Shown here piece after piece: positions 16,864 through 25,597 of a DNA stretch of 64,000 nucleotides. The notes under the pieces were generated by a model that had not been told where the DNA came from, searched no databases, and saw nothing but the letters and a program-made list of their open reading frames with translations. Both the position numbers and the translations under genes were made by a program. The stretch spans positions 3,778,362 to 3,842,361 of the forward strand of contig NZ_CP021874.1 of assembly GCF_002197645.1 (NCBI RefSeq), in the 5' to 3' direction. Each line of letters opens with the position of its first letter. The first letter of the stretch is position 1. The stretch comes from Enterococcus wangshanyuanii. GTDB taxonomy: Bacteria > Bacillota > Bacilli > Lactobacillales > Enterococcaceae.

Positions 16864-17820
16864 ATGTATGATTATGACTTAAATTCTTCGATTTGTTACA
16901 AACGTCTTCAAAACCAAGAAAAGTATCATCTTTATGATGGCCTCAGCAACCAACATTATCTTGTTAGTGAGAAGGAAATTACATTTTTATCTATGCTGGA
17001 AAAAAAATTTTCTCTCTCTGAACTGGAGGTAAATTCAAAATACACTCAGGCTGAAATTATATCGTTTATGGAAATCTTTGAATCGATCGGGTTACTTAAT
17101 CCAACGAAAAAAAAATCATTTTTAAGAGTGAACGTTTCAAAAATTAAGAAGAGCTCTACATCTATAATTTTAGAAAAATTATGTCCTATATTCCTTATTA
17201 TTGGAGGAATAACTGCAGTAGCATTTTCGACTGTTTTTTCTATGAGCGAATATGTTTCTGCTTGGAAATCTATAGAGGAGCAAAACTTGATTTTTCTATT
17301 CGTCCAAGTATTTTTGATAACAGTAGTCAGCATTTTATTTCATGAAATCGGTCATTTTCTTTTTGCCATAAATAGAGGATTGCTCGTTCCTACGATTTCT
17401 TTGAATACAAAAAAGGGCTTAGTCAGTGTTGATACTACAGGAATACAATTTTTACAGGAGCTGAACGATAAAATAGCTATTTTATTTGCTGGTCCACTTT
17501 TTAATCTCATTTTGAGTTTATACTCTTTTCTGGGAGGAATGTTTGTGGGAGGGACAAAACCATTTTGGTTATTGGTCAGTGTGATCAATTTTCTTTTTTT
17601 TATACAAAATATGTGCTTATTATTTAGCCAAAGCGATGGGCAAAAAATTTTGACCGAACTGACTCAATCGAGCTTGTTTGCAGATAATATGAATATTTTT
17701 TACTTTTTAAAAAATATGAATGATTTAAATCGTCAGAGACGATACTTCTTTTTATTCTTATGGAGTCAAAAAATAGGACTTGCAGCATTGCTCATTATTG
17801 CCATAGCAGCAATTTTTTAA
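16864..17820 (+). CDS. M50-family membrane metalloprotease with PqqD/RRE-like N-terminus
   Basis: This 318-aa protein has a soluble N-terminal part (residues 1-80) shaped like the PqqD/RRE peptide-binding domains of RiPP enzymes. Several membrane helices follow. HEIGH at residues 160-164 is the zinc-binding site of site-2-type (M50) proteases, and the later NMCLLFSQSDGQ matches the position of the third-ligand Asp-Gly motif. Such enzymes cut within or next to the membrane, so leader removal or processing of the hydrophobic precursor is likely. GAGGGG precedes the ATG. It is the first enzyme gene after the hairpin region. Confidence 0.82.
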   Translation: MYDYDLNSSICYKRLQNQEKYHLYDGLSNQHYLVSEKEITFLSMLEKKFSLSELEVNSKYTQAEIISFMEIFESIGLLNPTKKKSFLRVNVSKIKKSSTSIILEKLCPIFLIIGGITAVAFSTVFSMSEYVSAWKSIEEQNLIFLFVQVFLITVVSILFHEIGHFLFAINRGLLVPTISLNTKKGLVSVDTTGIQFLQELNDKIAILFAGPLFNLILSLYSFLGGMFVGGTKPFWLLVSVINFLFFIQNMCLLFSQSDGQKILTELTQSSLFADNMNIFYFLKNMNDLNRQRRYFFLFLWSQKIGLAALLIIAIAAIF

Positions 17821-17852
17821 AAGAGAACGCGCTTTGAAAGGATGTGTGAAAT

Positions 17853-19091
17853 ATTAAAAATCTTTATTTGAATCCGTATTGTTCCATTTTAAAAAAAGAT
17901 AGGCTCACGTATTTATTCAGTAGAGTAGAACAACAACTAACCTTGCCAACGCTTATTGTTGATGAACTTTTAGCGAATCTACCTTGCAATATAGAGCAGG
18001 CAGCACTAATAGTGGGAAATGATAATCTTGAAGCTTTGCTCAACTTGAACATTTTAATGGAGGATCTGATTGAAACAACTAAGGTAGACTCTGTAAATAG
18101 AGGCTGGTTTTTAGCCCAAAGTGAAAAACAGCTTTATGATAGCGTTAAAGAAAAAACGGTACTTATTCTAGGCTGTGGCGGTCTAGGTTCTCATTCGGCA
18201 TGGGCTATGACAGCCTTGGGAATAAAAAAAATGATCTTGATAGATGATGATCATGTCTCGATAGATAATCTTAACCGACAATTATTATACGACCAGGCAG
18301 ATATCAATCATAGTAAAGTTTCTGTATTAAAGAATAAGTTAAGTAAAATCAATCCAGATATAGAGATTGTTACATATAAAAGAAAAATAACTAATCCATA
18401 TATCCAACTGTCAGATATTTTAACTCTTCATGAGCCAGTAGATCTTGTAATAAAAGCCGTCGATACGCCAGACAATCATATGAGACTGTTCAGTGATTAC
18501 TTCAGTCATATGAATATCCCTTACACATCCGGCGGTACATTGGGAAATGGGATCATTTTAGGCCCAACATTTCATCCTAGTTTACCCAATCATTATCAAA
18601 AGGAAATAACTGCAACCGAAGAGCTGACACGTGTTCATGTAAAGGGCATTTCCTTGCCAATGATCATGGAAAAAGTTGCAGCTGAGGTAAATCTTGAAGC
18701 TTTAAATATATTATGCAACCGAATCGACAAAGTTAGGTTTAATGATTCTATAAGCTATGAAAATCTTTATGAATCATCTATTTCTTATGAAAAAAGAAAC
18801 CTCAGGATTTTTTTATTTTTGATCGTTGGATTAATCAGTACGAGTCTTCAATTTTTAGTCTTATTTTTAATACTCTGGATGACAAGTAATAAAAAAGAAA
18901 TGATGATGAATGTGGTATCGTTAGCCTCAGGATTTGCTTTTAGTCAGGCAATTCAAGTACTTCTCAGAGCTAATGTATTTACGACTCATTTAGCTATAAT
19001 TTGTTTCATTTTATTTTTTTCCAGTATGCCATTAGCTATTTTTTGCCTGTGCGATTATTTTATTAGGAACTATAGGAGGATCAGCCAATGA
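17853..19091 (+). CDS. ThiF/MccB-like adenylating enzyme fused to membrane helices
   Basis: E1-like (ThiF/MoeB/MccB) enzymes adenylate a peptide or protein C-terminus. The Rossmann motif LGCGGLGSHS, the acidic LIDDDHVSIDN, NLNRQ and a following lysine (HSKVSVLK) are all present. The first 75 residues look like the peptide-clamp (RRE) domain of MccB. The usual zinc-binding Cys pairs are not seen. Unusually, about 100 C-terminal residues form three to four membrane helices, tethering the enzyme. The only ribosome-binding site (GAAAGGATG) fits an ATT start at 17853; the first standard start is TTG 17868. It overlaps the ABC ATPase gene by four bases (ATGA). Confidence 0.85.
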   Translation: MKNLYLNPYCSILKKDRLTYLFSRVEQQLTLPTLIVDELLANLPCNIEQAALIVGNDNLEALLNLNILMEDLIETTKVDSVNRGWFLAQSEKQLYDSVKEKTVLILGCGGLGSHSAWAMTALGIKKMILIDDDHVSIDNLNRQLLYDQADINHSKVSVLKNKLSKINPDIEIVTYKRKITNPYIQLSDILTLHEPVDLVIKAVDTPDNHMRLFSDYFSHMNIPYTSGGTLGNGIILGPTFHPSLPNHYQKEITATEELTRVHVKGISLPMIMEKVAAEVNLEALNILCNRIDKVRFNDSISYENLYESSISYEKRNLRIFLFLIVGLISTSLQFLVLFLILWMTSNKKEMMMNVVSLASGFAFSQAIQVLLRANVFTTHLAIICFILFFSSMPLAIFCLCDYFIRNYRRISQ

Positions 19092-19921
19092 CTTATGCCA
19101 TAGAAATGAATGATATCAGCAAAAATTTTGGAAATCAGACTGCATTAAAAAAGATAAATTTCAACGTAAAAAAAGGAGAAATATTTGGATTTTTAGGACC
19201 CTCCGGCGCTGGAAAAACAACAACTATCAAGATCTTAACTGGACAGATAAAAAGCTCGAATGGAACAGCAAAAATTCTTGATCAAGACGTAAAAACAATT
19301 GACTCTCATTTTTACACAAGGATTGGAATCGTCACTGATAATAGCGGCGTTTTTAAACAGTTAAGCTGTTATGAGAATTTAAAAATATTTGCTCAAATTT
19401 ATAATATTCCAGATGCTAGAATTGATCTTTTGATGTCGAGAGTTGGATTGATTGCTGCAAAGAAAAAAAAGGCAGGGAAGCTTTCAAAAGGAATGCTGCA
19501 ACGGCTTATTTTAGTTAGAGCTCTTTTACATAATCCTGAATTATTGTTCCTGGATGAACCGACTAGTGGGCTTGATCCTAAAACGATGAAAGAAATTCAT
19601 CAGCTCATTCTCGAGGAAAAGAAACGAGGAATGACGCTATTTTTAACAACTCATAACATGCACGAAGCTGAAATTCTATGCGATCAAGTGGCCTTGTTGC
19701 ATGGTGGTGAGATTGTGGAATGCAATTCTCCCCAAACCTTGAAGAAAAAATATTATAAAGAGCCTAAAATTGAGATAACTTATAAAGATGATACGCAAAA
19801 AACATTAAACTTAACAAGAGAAAATGTGAAAAAGATCAATAAAGACATTTTAACTATCCATTCTAATGAACCTAATTTGGAAGAAATTTTCTTACAATTA
19901 ACAGGAAAAGAGTTGAATTAA
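19088..19921 (+). CDS. ABC transporter ATP-binding protein of the peptide cluster
   Basis: The 277-aa ATPase has Walker A GPSGAGKTT, an unusual signature KLSKGMLQRL in place of LSGGQ, Walker B LLFLDEPTSGLDP and the switch histidine in FLTTHN. It resembles the ATPase of bacteriocin immunity or export systems (BcrA/CcmA class). It starts inside the stop of the ThiF-like gene with AGGAGG before it, so it is part of the same operon. It pairs with the permease two bases downstream. Export of the product or self-protection are both plausible. Confidence 0.9.
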   Translation: MTYAIEMNDISKNFGNQTALKKINFNVKKGEIFGFLGPSGAGKTTTIKILTGQIKSSNGTAKILDQDVKTIDSHFYTRIGIVTDNSGVFKQLSCYENLKIFAQIYNIPDARIDLLMSRVGLIAAKKKKAGKLSKGMLQRLILVRALLHNPELLFLDEPTSGLDPKTMKEIHQLILEEKKRGMTLFLTTHNMHEAEILCDQVALLHGGEIVECNSPQTLKKKYYKEPKIEITYKDDTQKTLNLTRENVKKINKDILTIHSNEPNLEEIFLQLTGKELN

Positions 19922-19922
19922 T

Positions 19923-20645
19923 ATGGTACGTTCCATTCGAAAAGTTATGATTATTTCAAAAGTTAAATTGATCAACATTATCACAAGTCCTCAGTTATTA
20001 AGTTCATTACTTTTAGCCATTGGTTTTTGTTTTATTCTAGATCGATATGCACCAGCTGAGCAGTTAGAGACGATGCCATTATTTATTATCACTACGGGTT
20101 TGACTTTTTCCATGGGAATGAGTGGAATAATGATGTCGGCGTTACCATTGTCTTCTGACAAAGAATCAAATATGCTTAGAGTTCTTATGGTAGGAAGTGT
20201 CTCGCCATTTCAATATATTCTTGGAAGCATTATTCCTTCATTTTTTTTGATAGGATTGACAAATGCTGTCATTGGTTTCTTCTGGTTGCCGGATCGTATA
20301 TCGATACTGCCATTTTTGATTATCACATCTCTTGGAACGTTTATTAGTTTGCTGATTGGATTAGTGATAGGTTTTTATAGTTCCAATCAAATGGTTGCTT
20401 CGTCCATGTGTATTCCTACAATTTTTATTTTTGCTTTAATACCTATTTTAAAAATAATAAGTGAAGATTTTGAAAAATATAGTAAGTATCTCTATACAAG
20501 CCAAGTGATCAATTATCTGCAAAACCTGTTCGAAGAAAAAAATAAACCACTGACATCGGACATATATATAGTCATCTCTTCAACGCTGATCCTCATTTTA
20601 TTGATTTGCTATTACGGCTATAGAAAAAATCGGTTTGACCGTTAA
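19923..20645 (+). CDS. ABC-2 type permease of the peptide cluster
   Basis: This 240-aa integral membrane protein has six hydrophobic segments in the ABC-2 pattern, including SMGMSGIMMSALPLSSDKES before the second pair of helices. No soluble domain is present. It follows the ATPase by one base and is the last gene of the cluster before a long hairpin. With the ATPase it would form a half-size exporter or immunity pump for the modified peptide. The substrate is inferred only from context. Confidence 0.85.
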   Translation: MVRSIRKVMIISKVKLINIITSPQLLSSLLLAIGFCFILDRYAPAEQLETMPLFIITTGLTFSMGMSGIMMSALPLSSDKESNMLRVLMVGSVSPFQYILGSIIPSFFLIGLTNAVIGFFWLPDRISILPFLIITSLGTFISLLIGLVIGFYSSNQMVASSMCIPTIFIFALIPILKIISEDFEKYSKYLYTSQVINYLQNLFEEKNKPLTSDIYIVISSTLILILLICYYGYRKNRFDR

Positions 20646-20699
20646 AAATAGTAAAAATCGATTCTGTAAAGTTGAATATAATGAAATGACTCGAAGAAA

Positions 20700-20757
20700 A
20701 AATAAAGAATCAACGCAATTATTCATTTTATTGAATAGTCGTGTTGATTCTTTATTT
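20700..20757 (+). terminator. Long hairpin after the peptide cluster
   Basis: AAATAAAGAATCAAC pairs perfectly with GTTGATTCTTTATTT around a loop that can itself pair (ATTATTCA with TGAATA). The T-run is weak, but the position after the last gene supports a terminator. Confidence 0.65.
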
Positions 20758-20904
20758 GGGTAATAATCGTTTGAGGATCAGCCATAATTTAAATAAAGAA
20801 AAGTTTTATGCAGTTCCTTTTGTACGACAAAATAATGCAATGCCTATATAATGTGGAAAACAAGACATTTTTTGACTATTTGAATAAGTGAAGGAGTGGT
20901 TATT

Positions 20905-23541
20905 ATGGAATGGTATCGCTTAACGATCAATGACGTCTTTAAAAAGCTGAATGTCGATAAATCTGGTTTGAGTACATCAGAAAGGGCTGAAAGACATCAA
21001 ACGTATGGCAGCAATGTTCTTTCAAAAGAAAAAGAGATCAGTAACCTACAAAAATTTTTAAGTCACTTCAATGATTTACTTATTTATGTTTTGATCGGCT
21101 CTGCAGTGTTGAAAGGAATCAGTGGAGATTTCATTGATATGAGTATTATTTTGCTAGTGGTGATTATCAATGCGATCATCGGTTACATTCAGGAAGCCAA
21201 AGCCTCAGATTCATTAGACAGTTTAACTGCTATGATGAGTACTAAAGCAGTTGTGTTGGTCGATCAAGAGAAAAAAACAGTGGATGCAGAAACGTTGGTG
21301 CCGGGAGATCTCGTCTATTTAAATGCAGGGGATATTATCCCAGCTGATTTACGAATCACTGAATCATATAATTTAGTTGTAGAAGAGGCGATTTTGACTG
21401 GGGAATCTACGCCTGTAGAGAAAAATAGTGAGGCTATTCAAACGCAAGCAGAATTGGGCGATCGTATCAATACCGTATTTTCCGGCACACTTGTAAACAG
21501 CGGTTCCGGCAAAGGAGTCGTTACAAGCATTGGTGATGAGACTGAGCTTGGAAAAATCAATCAGCATTTAAAGAGTGTGGAAGAAACAGAAACGCCGTTG
21601 ATTCGTAAGATGAAAGGGCTAAATAAGCAGATTTTTTATGTATTAGCGATCCTGATTGTATTTTTAGCGGTATTTAGTCTTTTATTTAGAGAGTTGACTG
21701 GTGAGGAATTACTGTCAGCGATGATTGCCTTGGCTGTTTCAGCTGTTCCAGAAGGCTTGCCAGCGGTTCTGTCATTGATTTTATCTGTTGGTGTGACGCG
21801 TATGGCGAGACAAAAAGCGATCATCAAAAAAATGCCTGCTGTAGAAACCTTGGGGAGTATGACGGTTATTTGTTCCGATAAAACAGGAACCTTGACAAAA
21901 AATGAAATGACGGTCGTTTCGGTTGCTCTAGCAGATGAATTGATTGAAGAAAGCCAAGCAGATCCTGATTCAAAACAATTGAATCAAGTTGAAGAAGATG
22001 GTCCGTTTAGAAAGATGATCGAAGCGGCTTTATATTGTAATGATACAAAACTTACGTATAAGAAGGGACAAAGAGAAATCATTGGCAACCCAACAGAAGG
22101 AGCATTACTGGACTGGGCAAATCATCTGGCTTTGGTGGAAGAAGTCCATGAAGTAAACAAGATTCCGTTTGATTCTTCGTATAAATATATGGCTACGCTA
22201 GTCGATGTGGATCAACAACGGTTTATTTATTTAAAAGGTGCGCCGGATGTTTTATTAGCTAAGACGAGCCATCAATTCACTCAAACTGGGATAAAGGAAA
22301 TTGATTTCTCATACTGGGAAAACAACATTCGTTTGCAAGCGCAAAAAGGACAGCGGATTTTGGCCGCTGCATTTAAAGAAGTAGCTAAAACAAAAGACAC
22401 GATCATACATGACGATTTAAATGATATGGTTTTGATCGGTTTATTTGGCATCATGGATCCACCAAAACCAGAAGCAATCGAAGCCGTTTCGATCAGTAAC
22501 AAAGCTGGAATCTCAGTGAAGATGATCACTGGAGATCATCAAGACACGGCTATTGCGATCGCAAAGGATATCGGCATCAAAAATTATACGAATGCTATGA
22601 CTGGACACGAAATCGAACAATTATCAGATGATGAGTTAGTCGATGTAGTTATGACGCATGATGTCTATGCAAGAACCACACCAGAGCATAAATTACGTTT
22701 AGTCAATGCCATTCAAAAAAATGATCAAATCGTTGGAATGACCGGTGATGGAGTCAATGATGCGCCTGCTTTAAAACAAGCCGATATTGGAATCGCAATG
22801 GGAATCAAAGGAACACAGGTAACCAAAGATGCGGCGGATATGGTTTTGGCGGATGATAATTTTGCCACGATCACTAGTGCTGTTAAAGAAGGCAGACGTG
22901 TGTACGAGAACTTGAAAAAAACAATTTATTTCTCATTACCAACTGCGTTCGCGCAGGGACTCTTAGTTGTTGTATCTTTGTTGATCGATAAGCCGCTGCC
23001 ATTGACCTCAGTTCAAATTTTATGGCTGAATATGGTCACAACGATTACGTTATCTTTTGCTTTAGGATTTGAGCCTTTAGAAAAAGATGGAATGAGCATA
23101 CCACCTAGAGATCCTAAGGAAAATATTCTGAATCGTTATGCAGTCATTAGAATTTTTTATGTTTCTGTTTTACTGGCAGGATTAGGTTTTATCGTGAATA
23201 ATTACCTTGCTGAAAATGGTTCAAGTATTGAAGTGATGCAAACGACGTTGATTACGACGATCGTATTTGGTCAAATTTTCTATATGTTGAATTGTCGTGA
23301 TATCTATGATTTCCCAATTGATAAAAGTATTTTTTCTAATAAAATTCTTTGGGGAACGATCTTGATCTTATTATTGCTGCAAAGTGCTTTGATTTATCTG
23401 CCTTTTATGCATATTGTTTTTGATACAGCAGCAATCGGTCTTCAATACTGGGGCTTAGCGCTGTTATCAGGAATCATCGTTTTTGTGATTGTTGAAGTGG
23501 AAAAGAAAATATATCGGACGATTGTAAAAGACAAAAAATAA
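20905..23541 (+). CDS. P-type calcium-transporting ATPase (P2A-like)
   Basis: This cation pump of about 878 aa has the N-terminal cation ATPase domain, the TGES actuator loop (AILTGESTPVEK), the phosphorylation site CSDKTGTLTKNEM, MTGDGVNDAPALKQADIG, and about ten membrane segments. The PEGLPAV motif in helix 4 fits P2A/P2B calcium pumps of the PacL/YloB type. Manganese or mixed specificity is possible. AAGGAG lies before ATG 20905. A GTG nine bases upstream is less well placed. A TATAAT box at about 20844 probably starts the transcript. It is monocistronic, with a terminator after the gene. Confidence 0.93.
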   Translation: MEWYRLTINDVFKKLNVDKSGLSTSERAERHQTYGSNVLSKEKEISNLQKFLSHFNDLLIYVLIGSAVLKGISGDFIDMSIILLVVIINAIIGYIQEAKASDSLDSLTAMMSTKAVVLVDQEKKTVDAETLVPGDLVYLNAGDIIPADLRITESYNLVVEEAILTGESTPVEKNSEAIQTQAELGDRINTVFSGTLVNSGSGKGVVTSIGDETELGKINQHLKSVEETETPLIRKMKGLNKQIFYVLAILIVFLAVFSLLFRELTGEELLSAMIALAVSAVPEGLPAVLSLILSVGVTRMARQKAIIKKMPAVETLGSMTVICSDKTGTLTKNEMTVVSVALADELIEESQADPDSKQLNQVEEDGPFRKMIEAALYCNDTKLTYKKGQREIIGNPTEGALLDWANHLALVEEVHEVNKIPFDSSYKYMATLVDVDQQRFIYLKGAPDVLLAKTSHQFTQTGIKEIDFSYWENNIRLQAQKGQRILAAAFKEVAKTKDTIIHDDLNDMVLIGLFGIMDPPKPEAIEAVSISNKAGISVKMITGDHQDTAIAIAKDIGIKNYTNAMTGHEIEQLSDDELVDVVMTHDVYARTTPEHKLRLVNAIQKNDQIVGMTGDGVNDAPALKQADIGIAMGIKGTQVTKDAADMVLADDNFATITSAVKEGRRVYENLKKTIYFSLPTAFAQGLLVVVSLLIDKPLPLTSVQILWLNMVTTITLSFALGFEPLEKDGMSIPPRDPKENILNRYAVIRIFYVSVLLAGLGFIVNNYLAENGSSIEVMQTTLITTIVFGQIFYMLNCRDIYDFPIDKSIFSNKILWGTILILLLLQSALIYLPFMHIVFDTAAIGLQYWGLALLSGIIVFVIVEVEKKIYRTIVKDKK

Positions 23542-23562
23542 TCGCTATTTGAAATATAGTTT

Positions 23563-23594
23563 AAAGTCCAGTATACATTAACTGGGCTTTTTTC
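23563..23594 (+). terminator. Terminator after the P-type ATPase
   Basis: AAAGTCCAGT pairs with ACTGGGCTTT around eight bases, followed by T-rich sequence. Confidence 0.85.
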
Positions 23595-23650
23595 TTTCAG
23601 TTAAATGTTACAATAGTAAGTAACCGCAATCTGATTTGAAAGGAAAAAAT

Positions 23651-24244
23651 ATGAAAGACAGAGAAGTTCTTGATTTACAAATGGAAATAAAAGATTTTTT
23701 GCATTGTCATAATAAAATGGAAACCTATCATCATTGCACAGCTGTTGGAGAATATGCTTATAATTTAGCGGAAAAAAGTTTAGCAGAACCGAACAAAGCA
23801 AAACTTGCAGGTCTTTTACATGATATTTCGGCAATCTATCCCAATAATCAAAGAATCGATAGAGCAAATAAGCTGGAAATTCAACTATGTAAGGAAGAGA
23901 TCAAGTTTCCTATGATCATTCATCAAAAGATTTCCAGAAAAATGGCACTTGATTTATTCAAAATTACTGATTCGGAAATATTATCTGCGATTGAATGTCA
24001 CACAACATTGAAGGGTGGTTACTCTGATTTAGATTTAGTCGTGTTTGTAGCAGATAAAATAAAATGGGATCAAGCAGGCGAGCCGCCATATCTTGATGGT
24101 TTGATGGCTGCGTTAGATCAGTCATTGGAACATGCTGCATACTATTATATTGAATACTTGTTAAGTAATGATATAAAGGTTATCCATCCTTGGCTGATGG
24201 ACGCATATAGGGAATTAACAAATAAACTCCAAATTGATTTATAA
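23651..24244 (+). CDS. YqeK-like HD-domain hydrolase
   Basis: This HD-superfamily phosphohydrolase of about 197 aa has metal-binding residues in YHHCTAVGEYAYNLAE, AGLLHDIS and ECHTTLKGGYSDLD. These match the YqeK family, which hydrolyses diadenosine tetraphosphate symmetrically. Here it is not beside nadD, the usual partner of yqeK, so this may be a paralogue. AAAGGA lies seven bases before ATG 23651. TTG 23636 is upstream but overlaps that site. It stands alone between terminators. Confidence 0.82.
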   Translation: MKDREVLDLQMEIKDFLHCHNKMETYHHCTAVGEYAYNLAEKSLAEPNKAKLAGLLHDISAIYPNNQRIDRANKLEIQLCKEEIKFPMIIHQKISRKMALDLFKITDSEILSAIECHTTLKGGYSDLDLVVFVADKIKWDQAGEPPYLDGLMAALDQSLEHAAYYYIEYLLSNDIKVIHPWLMDAYRELTNKLQIDL

Positions 24245-24276
24245 ATAGAAAAATAGCTGATTTTTTATATGAAAGG

Positions 24277-24310
24277 AAAACACTGTGAAAAGAAATTACA
24301 GTGTTTTTTT
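24277..24310 (+). terminator. Terminator after the HD hydrolase
   Basis: AAAACACTGT pairs with ACAGTGTTTT around eleven bases, continuing into a T-run. Confidence 0.85.
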
Positions 24311-24472
24311 GTTACAAGATAGATCAGTTTTTACTTAATGATTAGATTAAAATAAATGTCTTTTTGTGATAGACTATAAGTGAGAGGTATTTGCTGGAAA
24401 AAATCAGGAAATTTGTTCAGAGTAGTTATTCAAATCAATGAGTGAAACTTTATAAAGAAAGGATGTATAAAT

Positions 24473-24631
24473 ATGGCCTATCATACATTTTCATTTTATT
24501 GGAAAAGAAGACACGATCCAAAATGGAGACTAGACTATCAAGTGTCTTTGTGGACTAGAGTCAGGAATGCACTTATTCTATCAAATTTAATTGTATATGG
24601 GATAATCATTTTTCTAAAAGTTAACGCTTAA
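24473..24631 (+). CDS. Small membrane protein, 52 aa
   Basis: The ORF has a basic, aromatic N-terminal half (YWKRRHDPKWRLDYQ) and one C-terminal membrane helix (about residues 33-48). GAAAGGA lies nine bases before the ATG. It sits alone at the left end of a 1.9-kb stretch without intact large genes. No family is recognised. The orientation (positive end inside, short tail outside) is predicted from charge only. Confidence 0.5.
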   Translation: MAYHTFSFYWKRRHDPKWRLDYQVSLWTRVRNALILSNLIVYGIIIFLKVNA

Positions 24632-24689
24632 ATTAGACACATAACATGTCATAATTTGTACTATCATTGTTGAAAATTTAAACAATTCC

Positions 24690-24807
24690 CCGCCTATCTC
24701 CCATGTTAAAAAAATGGTTGGTATGGTCTTTTTTCAAAAGGAATGGAGTTGAGATAGGCGGAGAGTTGAAACAAGTTGGTTCTGCAAGGCCAGCTTGTTT
24801 TTTTAGT
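24690..24807 (+). ncRNA. Candidate structured RNA with terminator
   Basis: CCGCCTATCTC pairs with GAGATAGGCGG at a distance of about 50 bases. A terminator-like hairpin follows directly (AACAAGTTGG with CCAGCTTGTT, then T-run). No start codon with a good ribosome-binding site lies inside except a short ATG ORF in the loop. A small RNA gene is the best reading; the 5' end is unknown. Confidence 0.5.
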
Positions 24808-25230
24808 AGGATCCTGACTATCGTTAGTTAGGTTCTTACTATTACTACAGGATAAAAATTATAATCTGTGACTTTCATGACGTCTGGATCATTCTCGGAA
24901 AATAATTGTTTGCATGTTCATTTTTACTTTTTCATTTTATTCTATTACGCATTGACGTAAGCACACCTTTTTTTAGACGAGATGAAAAACACATGGTGAG
25001 TCATTGATTTTTATCCAGCAGCTCGCACACATCAGGGGATGGAATTGAAAAAAATGTTAGGAAAAAAGGAGAACCTGATGGGTACTATTTATAAAAAGAG
25101 CGAAAAAAAAACGATATTCGTCACCAACAAATACCGTGCAAAAGTTCAATGAATAACCATTCACCTATTCAAAACTAAAAGATGTAAAAAAACACTAGTA
25201 TTTCTTACAAATTTTAGGTAAAATGAATAA

Positions 25231-25336
25231 GTCAATGCGCATTGACTAGGGCAACTTGTATTGTCAGTTGTGGCTGACTTTACAGGGCTCTGTAGAAGGA
25301 TTGCTGTCCTTTTTACAGAGTGCCTTATTTATTTTG
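25231..25336 (+). ncRNA. Tandem structured small RNA, copy 1
   Basis: Three hairpins follow a TAAAAT box (25219-25224): GTCAAT/ATTGAC, then GTCAG/CTGAC around the loop TTGTGG, then a terminator stem (CTCTGTA with TACAGAG, flanked by GGC/GCC). Single-stranded GGCAACTTGTATT separates the first two. Copy 2 keeps the loops and single-stranded stretches but changes both sides of the stems together, which is strong evidence for a conserved RNA. No ORF is present. Confidence 0.75.
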
Positions 25337-25379
25337 TTTTTCGCTCTAATTATTAACTCAAATGACAAAACGCAAAAAA

Positions 25380-25406
25380 ATGGTATTTGTCAGCGACTAA
25401 TACCAT
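25380..25406. promoter_or_regulatory. Inverted repeat upstream of small RNA copy 2
   Basis: ATGGTATT and AATACCAT are perfect inverted arms around 11 bp. They lie about 75 bp before the TACAAT box of copy 2. The matching place before copy 1 keeps a degraded version (CGATATT ... AAATACCG). A shared operator is possible, although the same bases can also be read as the end of a short ORF. Confidence 0.35.
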
Positions 25407-25494
25407 GAAACGTTCAGTAAATAGAAATTAACCAATTCAAAGAAAAGTCAGAAAAAGCTGGTAATCTTTTCTTACTTTTAGTACAATGAAAGAA

Positions 25495-25597
25495 GTCAAT
25501 AACATATTGACGGAAGGCAACTTGTATTATTAGTTGTGGCTGATAATACAGGGCTCTGCGGGATGATTTGCTGTCTCCTGCAGGGCGCCTTTTTTTA
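25495..25597 (+). ncRNA. Tandem structured small RNA, copy 2
   Basis: This copy has the same order as copy 1: GTCAAT/ATTGAC with a different loop, GGCAACTTGTATT unpaired, then TATTATTAG/CTGATAATA around the identical TTGTGG loop. A terminator hairpin (GGCTCTGC region with GCAGGGCGCC) and T-run end it. Stem 2 has changed on both sides relative to copy 1. A TACAAT box lies at 25482-25487. About 250 bp, including the upstream region, appears to be duplicated. Confidence 0.75.
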
